Position numbers and translations under genes: made by a program. 64,000 bases of DNA from Diphasiastrum complanatum. Lineage: Eukaryota > Streptophyta > Lycopodiopsida > Lycopodiales > Lycopodiaceae. How positions within the stretch are numbered: the first letter of the stretch is position 1; every line of letters starts with the position of its first letter. Where the stretch lies: the NCBI GenBank assembly GCA_029204225.1, contig CM055093.1, positions 20,370,595-20,434,594 on the forward strand, given 5' to 3'. Shown piece after piece: positions 38,596 through 50,364 of the stretch. The notes below the pieces were generated by a model. That model worked only from the letters and a program-made list of their open reading frames with translations, was not told the origin of the DNA and did no database searches.

Positions 38596-40910
38596 ATGGG
38601 ATCTACTGGAGCATACCTTCTAGAAGCTAGTGAGAGATTGAATTCTACAAATTATGCTATTTGGAAGGTTAGGATGGAGTCACTCTTGGTGCTCTAAGAC
38701 CTTTATGAGTTCTTGATTGAAAATGAAGATGAACCTCTAGGTGCACATGAGTTAGCTAGATACAAGAAGAGATCTAGGCTTGCACTTCATTGTGTGAAGA
38801 TGAATGTGAGCAATGATTTGTTGAGAGAAGTATCAGCATGTACTACTGCTAAAGAGGCTTGGGAGTCTTTAAAATCAATCTATGAATCTAGTAACACTTC
38901 AAGAGTACTCATGCTTAGAAATCAGATTTTGCAAAGCACGAGGAGAAGTGAGAGAGTGCACAGGATTATGTACTCAGAATCAAGTCTCTCAATAGGGAGT
39001 TGCTTCCATTGGAGATAAGATTCATGATGGAGAGCTTGTACGAATTGTCCTTAATGGTCTAGAAGATGAATTTGCAACTTTGGTCCAAAGTTTTGCCATC
39101 CAAGACACTTTGCCAACTATAGAAAAACTTCACAATGTATTAGTGGCTAAAGAGTGTAGGATGCTCCACACCAAGGCAAGAATGAACTCATTGTCTTTGC
39201 AGGATGGAGATGAGAAAGACAATTTCTCATTCAAGGGAAAAAAGAATACCAATGGAAAGAAGAAGCATCCCAAGGAGGCCAAAAAAGAGGATGATGCATC
39301 AAGCTCAAAGGACAAGTCAAAGCAAAAATGCTTCTTTTGTGGAAAGAAGGGGCATTATGCATCCGAATGCTACAAGAGGCTAAGAGCAAAAGAGGAGGAG
39401 GACAAACATGGGAACCTTGCATATGAAGAGGATGGAGATGAGGAGATCTCATCTTCGATGACATCTACATCCACTCCAACAAGCAAAGGCAACTCAAAGG
39501 ACACTTGGTGGATTGATAGTGGGGCTAGCTCCCACATGGCTTTCCAAAAGGACACATTATCAACCTTACACTCATTCAATGATGCTAAAAAGTTTTTTTT
39601 TACTGCAAGTGATGGAGAGTGTACGATAGATGGTGTTGGTACCATCTCTTTATATCTAAAATCTCAATAAGTATGGATCTAGAAAATGTCCTTTATGTAC
39701 CATCAATCATCAAGAATATGCTTAGTGTTGGTCAACTCTTAGAAAATGGTTTGGATGTCCACTTTAAGCTTGGTGTTTGTTTCATCTTGAATAATGATAT
39801 TTGCATTGCAAAGGGATTTAAACATGGAAGATTGTTTAAGTTGAAAGCTAGTGTTGCTTTTGAAAGAATGAGCTTGGCAAAGGAGGAGGTCACTCAAGAG
39901 GAGATCTTGGCAAAGTGTGATCTTGCTTGCATTGAGGAGGGGCATCAAAAGAAGGAAGATCTTGAGGATCAGCCTCAAAGCATGAGAGTTCCAAGGGAGT
40001 CCTCAATGACAATGGCCGAGTCATCAAATTGCATACAAATTGTCCATTCAAGTGTGCATCTTGCAAGGATGGTGAGTATTGGAGAGTCCACTATATTTGA
40101 ATACTTTTGGATAGTATTAGTGAACATGGAGTGACTTGTTGCTTATCTTTAAGATCTATGATGTTTAGTACTTTGTATGACAAGACAATGAAAATTGATG
40201 CTTTCAAATCTCCATTTGTTGTTGATAAAGAAATTTCATTTGATAGCTATTTTTGTAATAGTTTGAATAGTGTCATAAAAGATGAAACATCATTTGTATT
40301 GGAAATCTTTGGCTGCATATGCTTTGAGCATGATCATTATAATGTAAGGACCAAAGATTATCCTATTTCAATGATAAGAAATAATGGTAGTGTTTTGGTC
40401 TTCGAGTAGAGATTGTAGAATCAACTTGTTGTCCACCAAAGAATTTGTCAATGGTGGAAATGTGATATTTCAAGAGTGGAAGATTTGCAAACTTGAAAAA
40501 GCACGTTTGGATCAACACCTTATTCAGTTCATTGATGGTTTGGAGTCAAGTCAAGTGGAGGAGCAAGCTCAAGACTCGAGGACTCCAAGAAGAACCATGA
40601 GTGTCAAGATGGAGCCATCAAGGCTCAATCATGTGGATCAAGCAAGGCAAGTTGTCTTTGGCAACATTGTGTATGCTCTAAATTTTTTAATTGATGTATC
40701 TTCAAGTGCACAAAATGCCTTGGAATCCATGGCTTGGCATGATGTTTAGTTTTGAAGTGTGCTACATGTGTATAGACACATTTATGGAACATCTTGTAAG
40801 GGATCCTTTAAGAGGTGCTGAAAGATCCTTCATGGCATCAGTGCATACCACAATTAGCATAAGAACAACTTCAGATTACTTTAAGAATAGGTGTATCCAT
40901 CTACTACTTC
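38596..40910 (+). pseudogene. Copia gag-pol pseudogene of element D
   Basis: Starts ATG at 38596 (MGSTGAYLLEASERL). A TAA interrupts near 38695 after MESLLVL. Gag resumes (ALHCVKMNVSNDLLREV) and shifts frame near 38950. The zinc knuckle CFFCGKKGHYASEC lies near 39330 and the protease motif DSGASSHM near 39517. After that come NVLYVPSIIKNMLSVGQLL, an integrase C-terminal echo (FGCICFEHDHYNVRTKDY, near 40300) and linker-like sequence. A last RNase H-proximal scrap (LVRDPLRGAERSF) lies near 40795. The integrase catalytic core and the RT core, including YVDD, are absent. Confidence 0.82.
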
Positions 40911-41640
40911 ATGTCAGAGCAGAACAATGATTGAATGATATTTAGTTCTCTTAGATCTAGAAACTCATACGACAGTAAGAACCAAGTATAGAACAATACA
41001 ATAACATTCATGTCATATGTACAGTACAAGGCAACCATTTGAGAATCAAATAGACTGGCACCATCAATGACAATGAAAGGAACATACTGCACAATGTTCT
41101 TGACAGAATCATTCATAAGAAAACGTAGTTAAGAGTACATGTATCTTGGATTTGCCACAAAGTTCAAATAAACTAGTCCTCTACTTCCTACAAACAGAGC
41201 AAAAGTCAGCATAGTTAATGAATGAATAGAATTTGAAGTACTCAGGTAAAAGATCTTTGTATATTAGGACAAGCTCTGTTCTACCATAATTTAGGCTCCA
41301 ATGTTCTTCCACTTTAATCATAGTTAGAACCTCTTTATTGTTTATAATGTGCACCTCTTTTCTATTTGTGTGACTGTCCAATTCAAGATCTTGATCTATT
41401 GGTGTCCAAGTCCCACTTATTTTTTTCCATCTATGGCAACCAAACATAAGACTACGCATTTGTCTCTCAATATGATAATGAAAAGTCATAGACGATTTTC
41501 TAATTCTATAGTCAATGATTGTCTTGTTGTCCCAATCTTTATCCATTATACCTGAAAGAATATCACTTGATAATTCTTTACAAACAGATAAAGTAGGTGT
41601 CTTATGAACACTTGCACTTGAAAAAAATCAACATATTCAA
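40910..41640 (-). pseudogene. Unrecognised coding-like sequence between TE fragments
   Basis: Minus-strand 41546-41181 reads MDKDWDNKTIIDYRIRKS, MRSLMFGCHRWKKISGTW, LLPEYFKFYSFINYADF and CSVCRK. Open sequence continues upstream (TLSVCKELSSDILSG). A second frame (41116-40907) reads NDSVKNIVQYVPFIVIDG and ALYCTYDMN. The composition is protein-like rather than random, and a TTTCAG|G just before the first ATG could be a 3' splice site. It may be a host exon or captured fragment. I cannot name a family. Confidence 0.35.
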
Positions 41641-41839
41641 TAAAAGGAACCAACTTAATCAAATGACTTTTGCCCAATACTTACTTTCATTCAATTTCTC
41701 ACATCTAACATTAATTTGCATCTAAAGGATTTTGACACAATACTATCATGAGAAAGCCATTCATCACCACCAAAAGTTCACAAAGGAATGGCGAAGGGTT
41801 ATAGAGATAGTAACTGTGGCCTTTATAAATTGGATGCTG

Positions 41840-42420
41840 CAAAACCAGGAGAATATGGTTTGGCTATCTCAACAGCATCTCAATCTGAGTTGTGGCACAG
41901 AAGACTTGGTCATTTGAACTATATGGGAGCTTGAGATTGATGGCGAAGCTAAAGATGGTAATAGGGTTACCAGCATTGCAGGATGATCATCATGCAATAT
42001 GTGAAGGATGTGCCATGGGAAAGCATCACAGGGAGACATTCAAGAAAGGTTTGATAAGTTTAGATCAAAGTTTTCTGTACTTAAAGTTTGTTGACTTTAA
42101 AGCTATGTATATGACTGTGTATAAAGTAGACTCTACTTTAAAGGAGAGAGTTAGAATCAAAGTAGAATTATTGTGCTACTGTACTTTGGGTTCTATCAGT
42201 GGATAAGGATCAGTTGGCCTCGCCACGAGGCAAGTCGACGGGACACGCATCCCGCCAACGGCAACCTGGGTCATGCATGGGTTGCTTGAGTGAACAACTA
42301 TATGTATAGTGTAATTTCATTTTGAGAAATACAGTTGCTATGTGAGCTTGCTATGGAGAGTGTTTTCTGTCTATGTTACTGTGTAGCATGATCTATGTTC
42401 ATGTGCAAAGCAAATTCTAA
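41840..42420 (+). mobile_element. Copia element F, internally deleted relative of C
   Basis: A pre-integrase piece (LWHRRLGHLNYMG, then CEGCAMGKHHRETFKK, about 41885-42045) runs straight into the last codons of pol (FDKFRSKFSVLKVC-like, 42050-42095). A purine tract (42141-42150) and an LTR (42151-42420) follow. Everything between pre-integrase and the RNase H end is gone. Confidence 0.8.
42151..42420 (+). repeat. 3' LTR of element F
   Basis: 270 bp, TTAGAATC...AATTCTAA, matching 14855-15124 and 58454-58719. It keeps the three foldbacks at 42217-42231, 42239-42254 and 42260-42286, the last with one mismatch in its stem. Confidence 0.85.
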
Positions 42421-42439
42421 GTAAGGCATGTGTAGAGTT

Positions 42440-42850
42440 ATCAATAACAGTTTTATAAATAGAGGATCCATGCATGGAGACTCTATAGTATGCAAAAGAG
42501 AAGTAGCGTTAGACAAAATAAATGCATCATCTAAGTAAAGAGCTATGTGAACTAAATTGGTGTCTATATGCTTTGAATAAACATTATAGTCAGCTGAATT
42601 GTTTGCAAATTCCACTTTGAATGAGATAAGAGTTGATTCTATCGAACCATGCTCTTGTGGCCTGTTTTAGATCATAGATTGTTTTATGCAGATTGCACAC
42701 TTTGTGCTCTTGGTCTTTGATTTCAAATCCTTTTGGTTGGAAGGTGTACACTCCTCTTTGACATTGTCATTGAGAACTACTGTCTTGACATCCATTTGGT
42801 GTATTTCGAGGTCTTCTGTTGTTGCTAACGCAATCAAAGTCCTGATTGAC
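42440..42850 (-). pseudogene. Copia reverse transcriptase fragment
   Basis: On the minus strand EIHQMDVKTVVLND, then IYDLKQATRAWFDRINS and HIALYLDDAFI match the copia RT order (DVKTAFLNG, YGLKQAPRAW, YVDD). Two frames are needed. It belongs to neither A nor C. Confidence 0.72.
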
Positions 42851-43034
42851 TACATTTTGATGATAAGGAGATAGAAGAACGTGAACGAAGAAGAGAGCAA
42901 GAATATTGTGGAATAGCTCTCCCATTACAATCAGCTGCTAGATGAGTAAACAGTCTAATAGAAAGCTTATGCTAAGTATAATCATAGCTTTGAGTGTTTC
43001 AGTTGTCCACCAGGATCTTAAAAATTAGTTCATA

Positions 43035-44340
43035 CTCACAAAAACGAGAGTACAGTCCACCGAAGAGATTAGAAATGGTTTGCGTGTGTGGTATCACTAG
43101 AAATTAGATTCAATATGAAGTTTAGTTCTGAAATAGATGGAAAGAGAAGTATGATATCGCGAGTTCCTCAAGCGTCAAAGACAGCCATCATCAGAAGTGA
43201 AGGAGTCGTAGATGTCCGTGTTTTGATCAGAGTGAGTAAACAAGCACGATCAAACAGTGATAAAGTGCATTCAATCACAACAAGCATTCATCTACGTTAT
43301 ACACAAATAGGAAAGCGTGTTGCTGCTATATTACAGTGAAGCACAATAAAATAGCAACTACAACCAAAATGGCGGCATAACTGGGAGGCTCAAATTATAC
43401 GTCTCATGCACGTAGAGTGTGCCTGGATGATCCATTTATACAATTCATCCATGTATTAATTACAGTAAATGTTTGTCAACTAATTAGGTAAGTCGTTGTA
43501 CTTGAAAATATTTGCCTTTTTGTGACAACTATACATAGTATGTACGGTCAACGAATCAGGGAATGTTGACACAGATGAGGACGTTGCAAATAGAGCTCTC
43601 ACTTTTTTACGTGAAGTGGCTTTTTCTCACTTTGTATTTTTGGAAAGTCGTTGGGAACATTCCTCGTTGAAAATAGACGATTGTCGGATTTTTTTTTCTC
43701 TCTTCAATATTTTGCAAAAAAGTCGACAGTGCCCTTAAAAAGGCAACACTATCCTTAAAAAGTTGACGGTGCTCTTACAAAGATGACATTGTCCTTAAAA
43801 AGCTGATGGTGCTCTTAAAAAGATGACATTGTCCTTAAAAAGTCGACGGTGCCCTTAAAAAAGATGACAGTGTCTTTAAAATAGTTTAACTCCTTCAAAA
43901 TAGCTGAAAGGAAAAAGTTTAAGGCAAGTGTCGCTTTTTGGGAAAAAGTCGATGGTGCCCTTAAAAAAGACGACAGTGTCTTTAAAATAGTTTAAACCCT
44001 TCAAAATGGCTGAAAGGAAGAAGTTTAAGGCAAGTGTCACTTTTTGGGAAAAAGTGACAATGTCGCAAAAAGTCGACATTGTCGCATTTTGAGGAAATGC
44101 AAAAAAATCGACACTGTCACAAAAACTTAAATTTGTGAACTATACTGAAGTGTCGCTTTTCGGGAAAAGCCGACACTGTCACTTTTCGGAGAAAGCCGAC
44201 ATTGTAAAAGAGATAGGTCATTTCTGCAGACTGTAGCGACACTTAGAGTATTTCTGTAGACTGTTGAAAAAGTAATGTAAATCTGCAGACTTGTTGTAAA
44301 TGCTAGTTCTTGGAAGTCCTTGAAGATGGCCAAGTCTTCA
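43035..44340 (-). repeat. Gypsy LTR-like repeat with expanded minisatellite, copy 2
   Basis: An inverted copy of 35350-36065 over 43035-43740, then a much longer minisatellite zone. About eight 20-bp units lie at 43715-43870. A ~105-bp higher-order unit follows twice (about 43845-43949 and 43950-44054), then diverged GACANTGTCGACTTTTT-type units to about 44215. Confidence 0.68.
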
Positions 44341-44699
44341 ATGACTTCAAGTAATTGAACTTAACACCTGAATTTGAAATTATGACAGGATTGGTTACCC
44401 TTTGCTAGAGATCAGCCATAAGCCCGTTGTAGACGTTCTTCAAATAATTTGGCTATCTAAGTTGTGATTCCTGCAGATATCAGATGAGCAGATGTAGAAC
44501 CAAAGTTGGTTTCACCTGACCCTCGATTAACAATCAATAAACATGCAGAAAGAATCATGAAATAGAAATAGCTATTCACCAAGGAGACAACTGTGGGCTT
44601 AATTTCCAACATAGGGGAGTTAGGACCTTGCATGTCTATGTGCACAGGAGGTTCCAAGCTCTATATAAGGAGGCCAACTTCGCCCTACTAAACACATTT
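44341..44699. other. No feature recognised
   Basis: Short unique stretch. CTCTATATAAGGAGG near 44658 resembles a TATA region but has no gene behind it. Confidence 0.35.
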
Positions 44700-45290
44700 G
44701 TGGTTGATTCATTGCCAGGGTTTCAATCTATTTTCATGCTTCCTATTTCTTGGCTTGGGGGTGAAGCTTCTAGAGTTGATTGCTTCTACTTGGTGGGGTG
44801 GTTTCTCCATTGTGTGTTTTCCATATTGTTTGTCTTGTAAACATGATCTTGAGGAGCTTTTCCTTATAAGGGCCATGTTACACTCGGATCGTAGATGTTT
44901 GACCCGTTCAATGTAGTCCCTCAACCTTGCTCATTTTCCAATTTTGATTTTGCTCAATAGGAAAAACGGGTCTTTTAGAAAATTTTTTGGTTTAAATCAG
45001 GTGATGAGAGTCGCTTTAACCCCTTCCCACATGGACTTCTCTTCGCAATTGGTTGAAGAGCCAATCTTGGGATGTAGCTACTAATGACATGGGGAACAAC
45101 TTCAATTTTTTCTCAAGAGTCTATTCACCTAAGATTTCACATGCTTGTTCACAAATCTGGAGGAATCTGATAGGATCTGTTGATCCATCATATTTTGGCA
45201 TTTCGAGTTGAGGTGCCCTCCGGATTGCTTGCAAGGATACAACAGATACAGGTTGATCCCAAAGAAACAAAATATTTCTATTGCCAAAGC
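44700..45290 (-). pseudogene. gag: Gypsy gag remnant
   Basis: On the minus strand, APQLEMPKYDGSTDPIRF, CEQACEILGE, LFPMSLVATSQDWLFNQL and then LRDYIERVKHLRSECNMAL follow the order of gypsy retrotransposon gag (a KYDG-DP start, a W-F core, and a later FxxR-like helix). Frameshifts and stops separate the parts. A zinc knuckle is not visible. Confidence 0.68.
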
Positions 45291-45478
45291 TTTGCTAGCT
45301 TTCAATCCTGAATTTTTGACAAAAGATGACACGACTTGACACGACACGACATGAAATCAGTTGTGCTCCTCAACTGACCAAGAAGATCAGCCAAGTACCA
45401 TGGGGTACAAATATTTGATCAGATATCATGACATTAGCAGAAGTAATCTAGATCATGGCTAATCTGTCACTCTTGTAA

Positions 45479-45641
45479 TTTGAGACTAGTTGAAGATGTT
45501 TACTCTTTTTGGTCTAGAAGTTACAAGACGCGACACGAAAAAGTTTGCGAACTATATATTTTGAGATTAGTTGAAGATGTTTAATCTTTCTGATTTGGAA
45601 GTTACAAGATGCGACACGAAAAATTTCGTGAACTATATACT
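45479..45641. repeat. 81-bp tandem duplication
   Basis: Two units start at 45482 and 45563 and share GTTGAAGATGTTTA, GAAGTTACAAGA, GCGACACGAAAAA and GAACTATATA. They lie upstream of the minus-strand gypsy gag, so they may belong to its leader or LTR. Confidence 0.75.
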
Positions 45642-48349
45642 TTTTGCTTGATGCATAATACTGCAAGAAGAAAGAAAGTCAGAAAAATACAAAAAATACT
45701 AAATACATGTCCGCTTGTGAGCGAGACAATTTTGTAAAAGATCTGTAGATCTAGAAGTTCGCTAGTAAGCGAGACATTATTTGTGAGAGAACTATATTTC
45801 TCTCATGCCAATGCACTGTGTGGTTTGTCGCACAGTGCTCAAAAAATCAGAAGATCAATAGATAATATTGTAGCTATTTTTGCACATATTATTCTGTATG
45901 ATTGTATGATCTCGAATGTATTTTTTGTCTGCTACTATTCATGTATTTGATTTACTTGTTTATTCAATTCTGCACATTGGTTTGATTTTGTAGAATGCTA
46001 TATTAATCTGTTAACGTAGATCAGCAGTGTTTGTCTACACTGTGAAGGATTGTAAGAACGATATAGCCGGTAGTGACCAACAATCATATCTAAATTCCTG
46101 ACGAACTGATTTCATTGGCGAATATTTTTGCTTCACTTTGTGTTTCGTGTTTCGTTTCGTTTCGCAATCTCTATGCTTCCAGCATGAATCAATTTTAGAA
46201 CTCGTTCAAGTTTTGCTTCGTTTCGTTTTATTTTTGTCTAGATTTTGTCTCATTTCATTTTGTTGCATTACGAAGCCTGATTGAGCCAACATGAACTATT
46301 CTCAAACAGAAATAATTCGAGTTTTGTGAATAGTTCGAGAGACTTTTTATCAGTTTGCCACCAAAGTTCTAGCTGGAATTTGAATTTTTTGAGTGCATTT
46401 TTCCCATCAGATCCAGCGGGTCCATGCGGGCTGGTCCTGCTTATGGTTCAATTTGTGCGGCTGTAACTTGGGAAAGGTCTGGTGCTTGATTTTCAACTCT
46501 TCTGGGTAATGATCATCTTGATCTCAGATTCATTCGTTGAAGGAGTCTAGGAGTACTAGATTTTGATGGGTGTGAAGAATGCAACCTAGATATGTGAGGA
46601 TCTGATCAGTTTGATTGGCTATTAGTAGGATTTTAGCCGTTTTTTATGGATAACTCTTTGATTCTTACTCTGATTAAGATTTTTAAGGTAGTATACAAAT
46701 CTGAGACAAATCTTGTTATTGATCCTATCTGCGAAGGTTCATCATGCAAGGGTTGGTTGTGGGAGAGTTCTTTGTATTGTTTTGCAATCAAAAATTTTGA
46801 TATCTTGAGATCTACTGGGAAGTAACTTTCGTCCCCTTATCTGAAGCTGAATCTAGTATGAATATGGCTCTGTATAAAGTGAAGAAGATCACCTCTCACA
46901 GATCTAAAAGTTATTGATGTATGATGGTAGTTTCGGTCACTTTTTGGCTTACAGATTCATCAATACTTTATATTAACTCTCACAGACATGATCACTAATG
47001 AAAAATGACTTGCTGGACTCAATGGACCATTCTACGAGAGTTAGTTATGCAAGGGTTCTCTGATTATGAGAATTCTACATTTTTTACAACACTTGGAACC
47101 TTCTTACAGCTCATTGGAACAAGACAAGATAAATTCATACATACTCATCTGCGAGCTTGTCCCAATGAAATCTAGCTACAAGAAGTCTGGTGAGAGTTAG
47201 TTGCCACAAAAACTGCCAAAAAATGGTGTTTGCGAGAGTTTTGGCTTCAATTTGGCTCTTCTAGGACTTGGGAACTCTCGCAAGGGGTCTTCCACTTCAA
47301 AGTAACTCTCGTAGACTTGCCTGTGAGCTTGTCTCAATGAGATCTAGCTACAGAAGGTCATACAAAGATTATTTACAAGGGTTTTTTGAGTTTTTACGGT
47401 ATTTTTGACTTTTTTGAAAATCTGTTGAGAAGTAACTCTCACAGGCTTCTATGCAGGGCTGGGACAGTGTCCTCAGGCTGTTGCCAGTTGTGCTCCACTT
47501 TTTATCCACTAGATAAGGAAGAATAAAAAGTTGATGGTTTTTGGCTTAGTTTTTCTCTCCAAAATTGCAAATTTCTTGGTTTTTGAGATTTTTTGGTGAA
47601 TGTGATGATATGTCAAGCCCTTAGAGGTTGTCTTAGGTCTCCACTACCTCCACTCCACTCGCTAGCTTCCAACAGATCAATCACACAAAAGCAAGCAAAA
47701 ACCATTGTAAATCACCCTCCAAACCACCTAACACTCAAAAAATAGACAAAAAACAACTAAAATGACAACTAAACTAGTTATTAGTAGTCTATCACCGGCA
47801 ACATCGCCACTTGTAGGGTCATAGTTTAGTGCAAGCCACCCTCCACCTGTCAAAAGGATTAGTTCCATGATGATAGAGCTCTAACTATATTATTAAGTTG
47901 GCTACTTTAGTTTTTTTTCTAACCACATTCACATTAACACTAACCCCAAACTATTCTATCATCAATCTAACACTAACCACATCCATAGTAGAGGTGAAGG
48001 GGGATAAGAGAGATAGGTTAGAGGGAGATTGCTCACAGGCACTTGCTTTTAATCTAATGGAGAAACTTTAATAAATATAAACAATGGAATGACAAAGCAT
48101 AAGCACAATAGAAGTTTCAAGCAAAAAGCAATTGACACAAAGCAAGCTCATGAGGATGCTAGATTCACCAAAATTGTAGAGTTTGTGAAGTTTTTAGCAC
48201 GTGTGAACTTCACCACACACCCTACAAGATCTTACTGAGGTGTTGTGATTGCACAAGATTGATCAAAGAATAGTATGCTTGAAAAATCTAAGACAAGAGT
48301 ACAATGGCATACAACTAATGAAAAAATCTAACTTCTCAATATGAGAAAT
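45642..48349. other. Non-coding, with weakly repeated blocks
   Basis: No gene is seen. CGAGCTTGTCCCAATGAAATCTAGCTACA-like sequence occurs near 47150 and again near 47318 with changes. AACTCTC / GAGAGTT phrases recur nearby. 46130-46270 is rich in TTTCG repeats resembling 62030-62110. A CACGTGTGAAC near 48200 hints at an LTR remnant. Confidence 0.45.
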
Positions 48350-48359
48350 GAATGTCAGA

Positions 48360-49704
48360 AAAATATCTACATCTAGATCTACAAAGCCTTTTCAAGTTGT
48401 ACATTCGGATATTCATGAAATATTGGAACTAAGATGTATGTAACTTTCATTGATAATTTTAGTAGATTTTGTTGGATCTATCTACTAAAGAGCAAAGCTG
48501 AAGTGTATGATGTCCTTTTCGAGTTCAAGAATGCAAGGGAGAACCAATTCTCCACAAAGATCAAGTGCTTGAGGAGTGACAATGGCGGAGAGTACATATC
48601 TACCAAGTTCAAGGCCTTTTGTGATGAGCATGGGACCAAAGGGAGTACACAACTCCAAGGACACCACAACAAAATGGAGTGGTCAAGAGGAAGAATAGGA
48701 CTTTATGTGAAAGTGCCAAAGCCATGAGGTTAGGTGCTAGTATTCCAAAACCATTTTGGGATCAAGCTCTATTGTGCGCCAACTTTCTATGCAATAGGTG
48801 GCCGAGTGCTGTATTGGATGGAAGAACACCTTTTGAGATGCTATTCAAGAGGAGTGTCAGCTTTCTTAGAACTTTTGGATGCACTTGCTATGTCAATATG
48901 ACTCTTGATGATAGGACCCAGGAGGATCCATCTTTAAGAAAAGGTATATTTGTTGGATATAGTGAGGTGAGTAAAGCCTACAAGGTTTACATTCCTACTA
49001 CTAATAAGGTGAATATCGGTATAGAAGTCATTTTTTATGAAGGAAACATTCCAAAGTTGTCTTCATGTAATGATGGTGTGGATGGATCTAACAATCTTGA
49101 TGGTGATGTGATGGATTCTACTTTAGATGATGTTGATGAAGGACCTTCATCAAGTCAAAGGTCAAGTAGAACTACAAGTTGGGAAAGACAAACACCTTCA
49201 AGGCTCACATATGATGAGAAAGGTAATCAAGTGGTTGGTGGAACTAACTTTGCTTTTGTAACCTCTTTTGATGAACCTACATGTGTAGATGAAGCAAGGA
49301 ACAAAGAGGAGTGGATCCAACGAATGAATTTTGAGTATCAAGCTCTTATGAAGCATGGAACATGGAGGTTGGTGGAGTTACCTAAGGACAAGAAAGCTAT
49401 TGGATTCAAATGGATCTTCAAGGTGAAGACAAACCAAGATGGATTTATCAATAAGAATAAGACAAGGTTGGATGCAAAAGGCCCTATGCTCAAGAACATG
49501 GTATTGACTATGGTGAAACCTTTGCACCCATTGGCAAAGATGGTGAGTATTCGGGTCATTATATCTCTTGCTACTCTTTTTGGATGGGATCTCTGGCAAT
49601 TGGACATTACAAATGCATTTTTTATGGTGATGTTGAGGAGGAAGTGTACATGGAACAACCCGAGAGCTACATTTTATCTACAAAGCCAAATCATGTGTGT
49701 CTTC
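48360..49704 (+). pseudogene. pol: Integrase and early RT of element J
   Basis: KPFQVVHSDIHEI leads into FIDNFSRFCWIYLL, with a frameshift near 48425. RSDNGGEY follows near 48580. A second frameshift lies near 48660-48680. The third catalytic motif reads NGVVKRKN, with Lys where the catalytic Glu (as in element A, NGVAERKN) should be. The frame then runs through FGCTCYVN, GIFVGYSEVSKAYKVY and the linker to RT (GFKWIFKVKTNQDGF, LWQLDITNAFF). It stops where element K begins, inside the HVCLL...KSLYGLKQAP block. Confidence 0.88.
49700..49704. other. Target-site duplication of element K, left copy
   Basis: TCTTC is found again at 55277-55281 immediately after the right LTR. Removing the element rejoins the RT reading frame of J. 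Confidence 0.93.
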
Positions 49705-50351
49705 TGTGAAAAATACAGATCCTAAGTGGATCTAAACTCCAAGATCATTGGCTTGAATGCTTGCACTCCAAACTACATAAGCTAGGAATTGGCAACACAT
49801 TCTATGCTACCTAGAATGCAAAGAACTTGATCAAAAAGCATTTATCACAAATGGAAACTTCCATAAACATCAAGTGCGGCCCAAAATAGCATTATACAGT
49901 CCATAATACATCAGCCTACCACTTTTGGAAAGCACCTAAGATCATACACACAAAGCTTGAACTCAATCACTACACAATGCCAACAATGGAAGGAGAACCC
50001 AATAGAAAAATCTCTCATTAAGCAAATGAATACAATGGATCTGCTCCAACCTGTTTCTCCACGGCCTACCTGCTATATATAGCTGAGAGAGATGACTCTC
50101 TCTCCTCTCTCTAGACCCTCCTTACCTAAAATATTCCCTATATAGGTAAAATTGGCATATATGTCCAAAATACATGAAAATGGACTCATTTCGAAGGTCT
50201 TGAAGTTTGACACTTCTTCATACTGAAAAAATACACTTACTAAAAATATCTAGACCTGTTTCACACGTGTGAAAAGTCAGATCCTAAACTATGTGCCATT
50301 TTTAGCAATTTTGGCCTAAAACTAGACAAGGAAATGTTGACAATTTTCACA
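49705..50351 (-). repeat. 3' LTR of element K
   Basis: 647 bp. The minus strand reads TGTGAAAATTGTC...TATTTTTCACA. It contains CACACGTGTG at 50262-50271 and TATATATA at 50074-50081. I saw no difference from 54630-55276. Confidence 0.95.
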
Positions 50352-50364
50352 CTCCCTCTTCAAC
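50352..50364 (-). other. Polypurine tract of element K
   Basis: The minus strand reads GTTGAAGAGGGAG between the ORF's TAA and the LTR. Confidence 0.85.

Larger units (their letters stand above)
37206..40920 (+). mobile_element. Decayed copia element D
   Basis: The order is 5' LTR (37206-37908), primer site, leader, gag, protease and scraps of integrase, RT and RNase H. No 3' LTR was found before the next unrelated sequence. Gag is close to those of A, B and K. Confidence 0.85.

Noticed and set aside
43088-43339. 83-codon plus-strand frame
   Set aside because: It lies within the inverted gypsy-like LTR repeat and has no counterpart open frame in the copy at 35350-36065.
44650-44670. TATA-like CTCTATATAAGGAGG as a host promoter
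   Set aside because: No gene follows on the plus strand. The adjacent coding remnant is a minus-strand gypsy gag.
49338-49658. Minus-strand frame of 106 codons
   Set aside because: It is antisense to the RT of element J, which carries the recognisable motifs.
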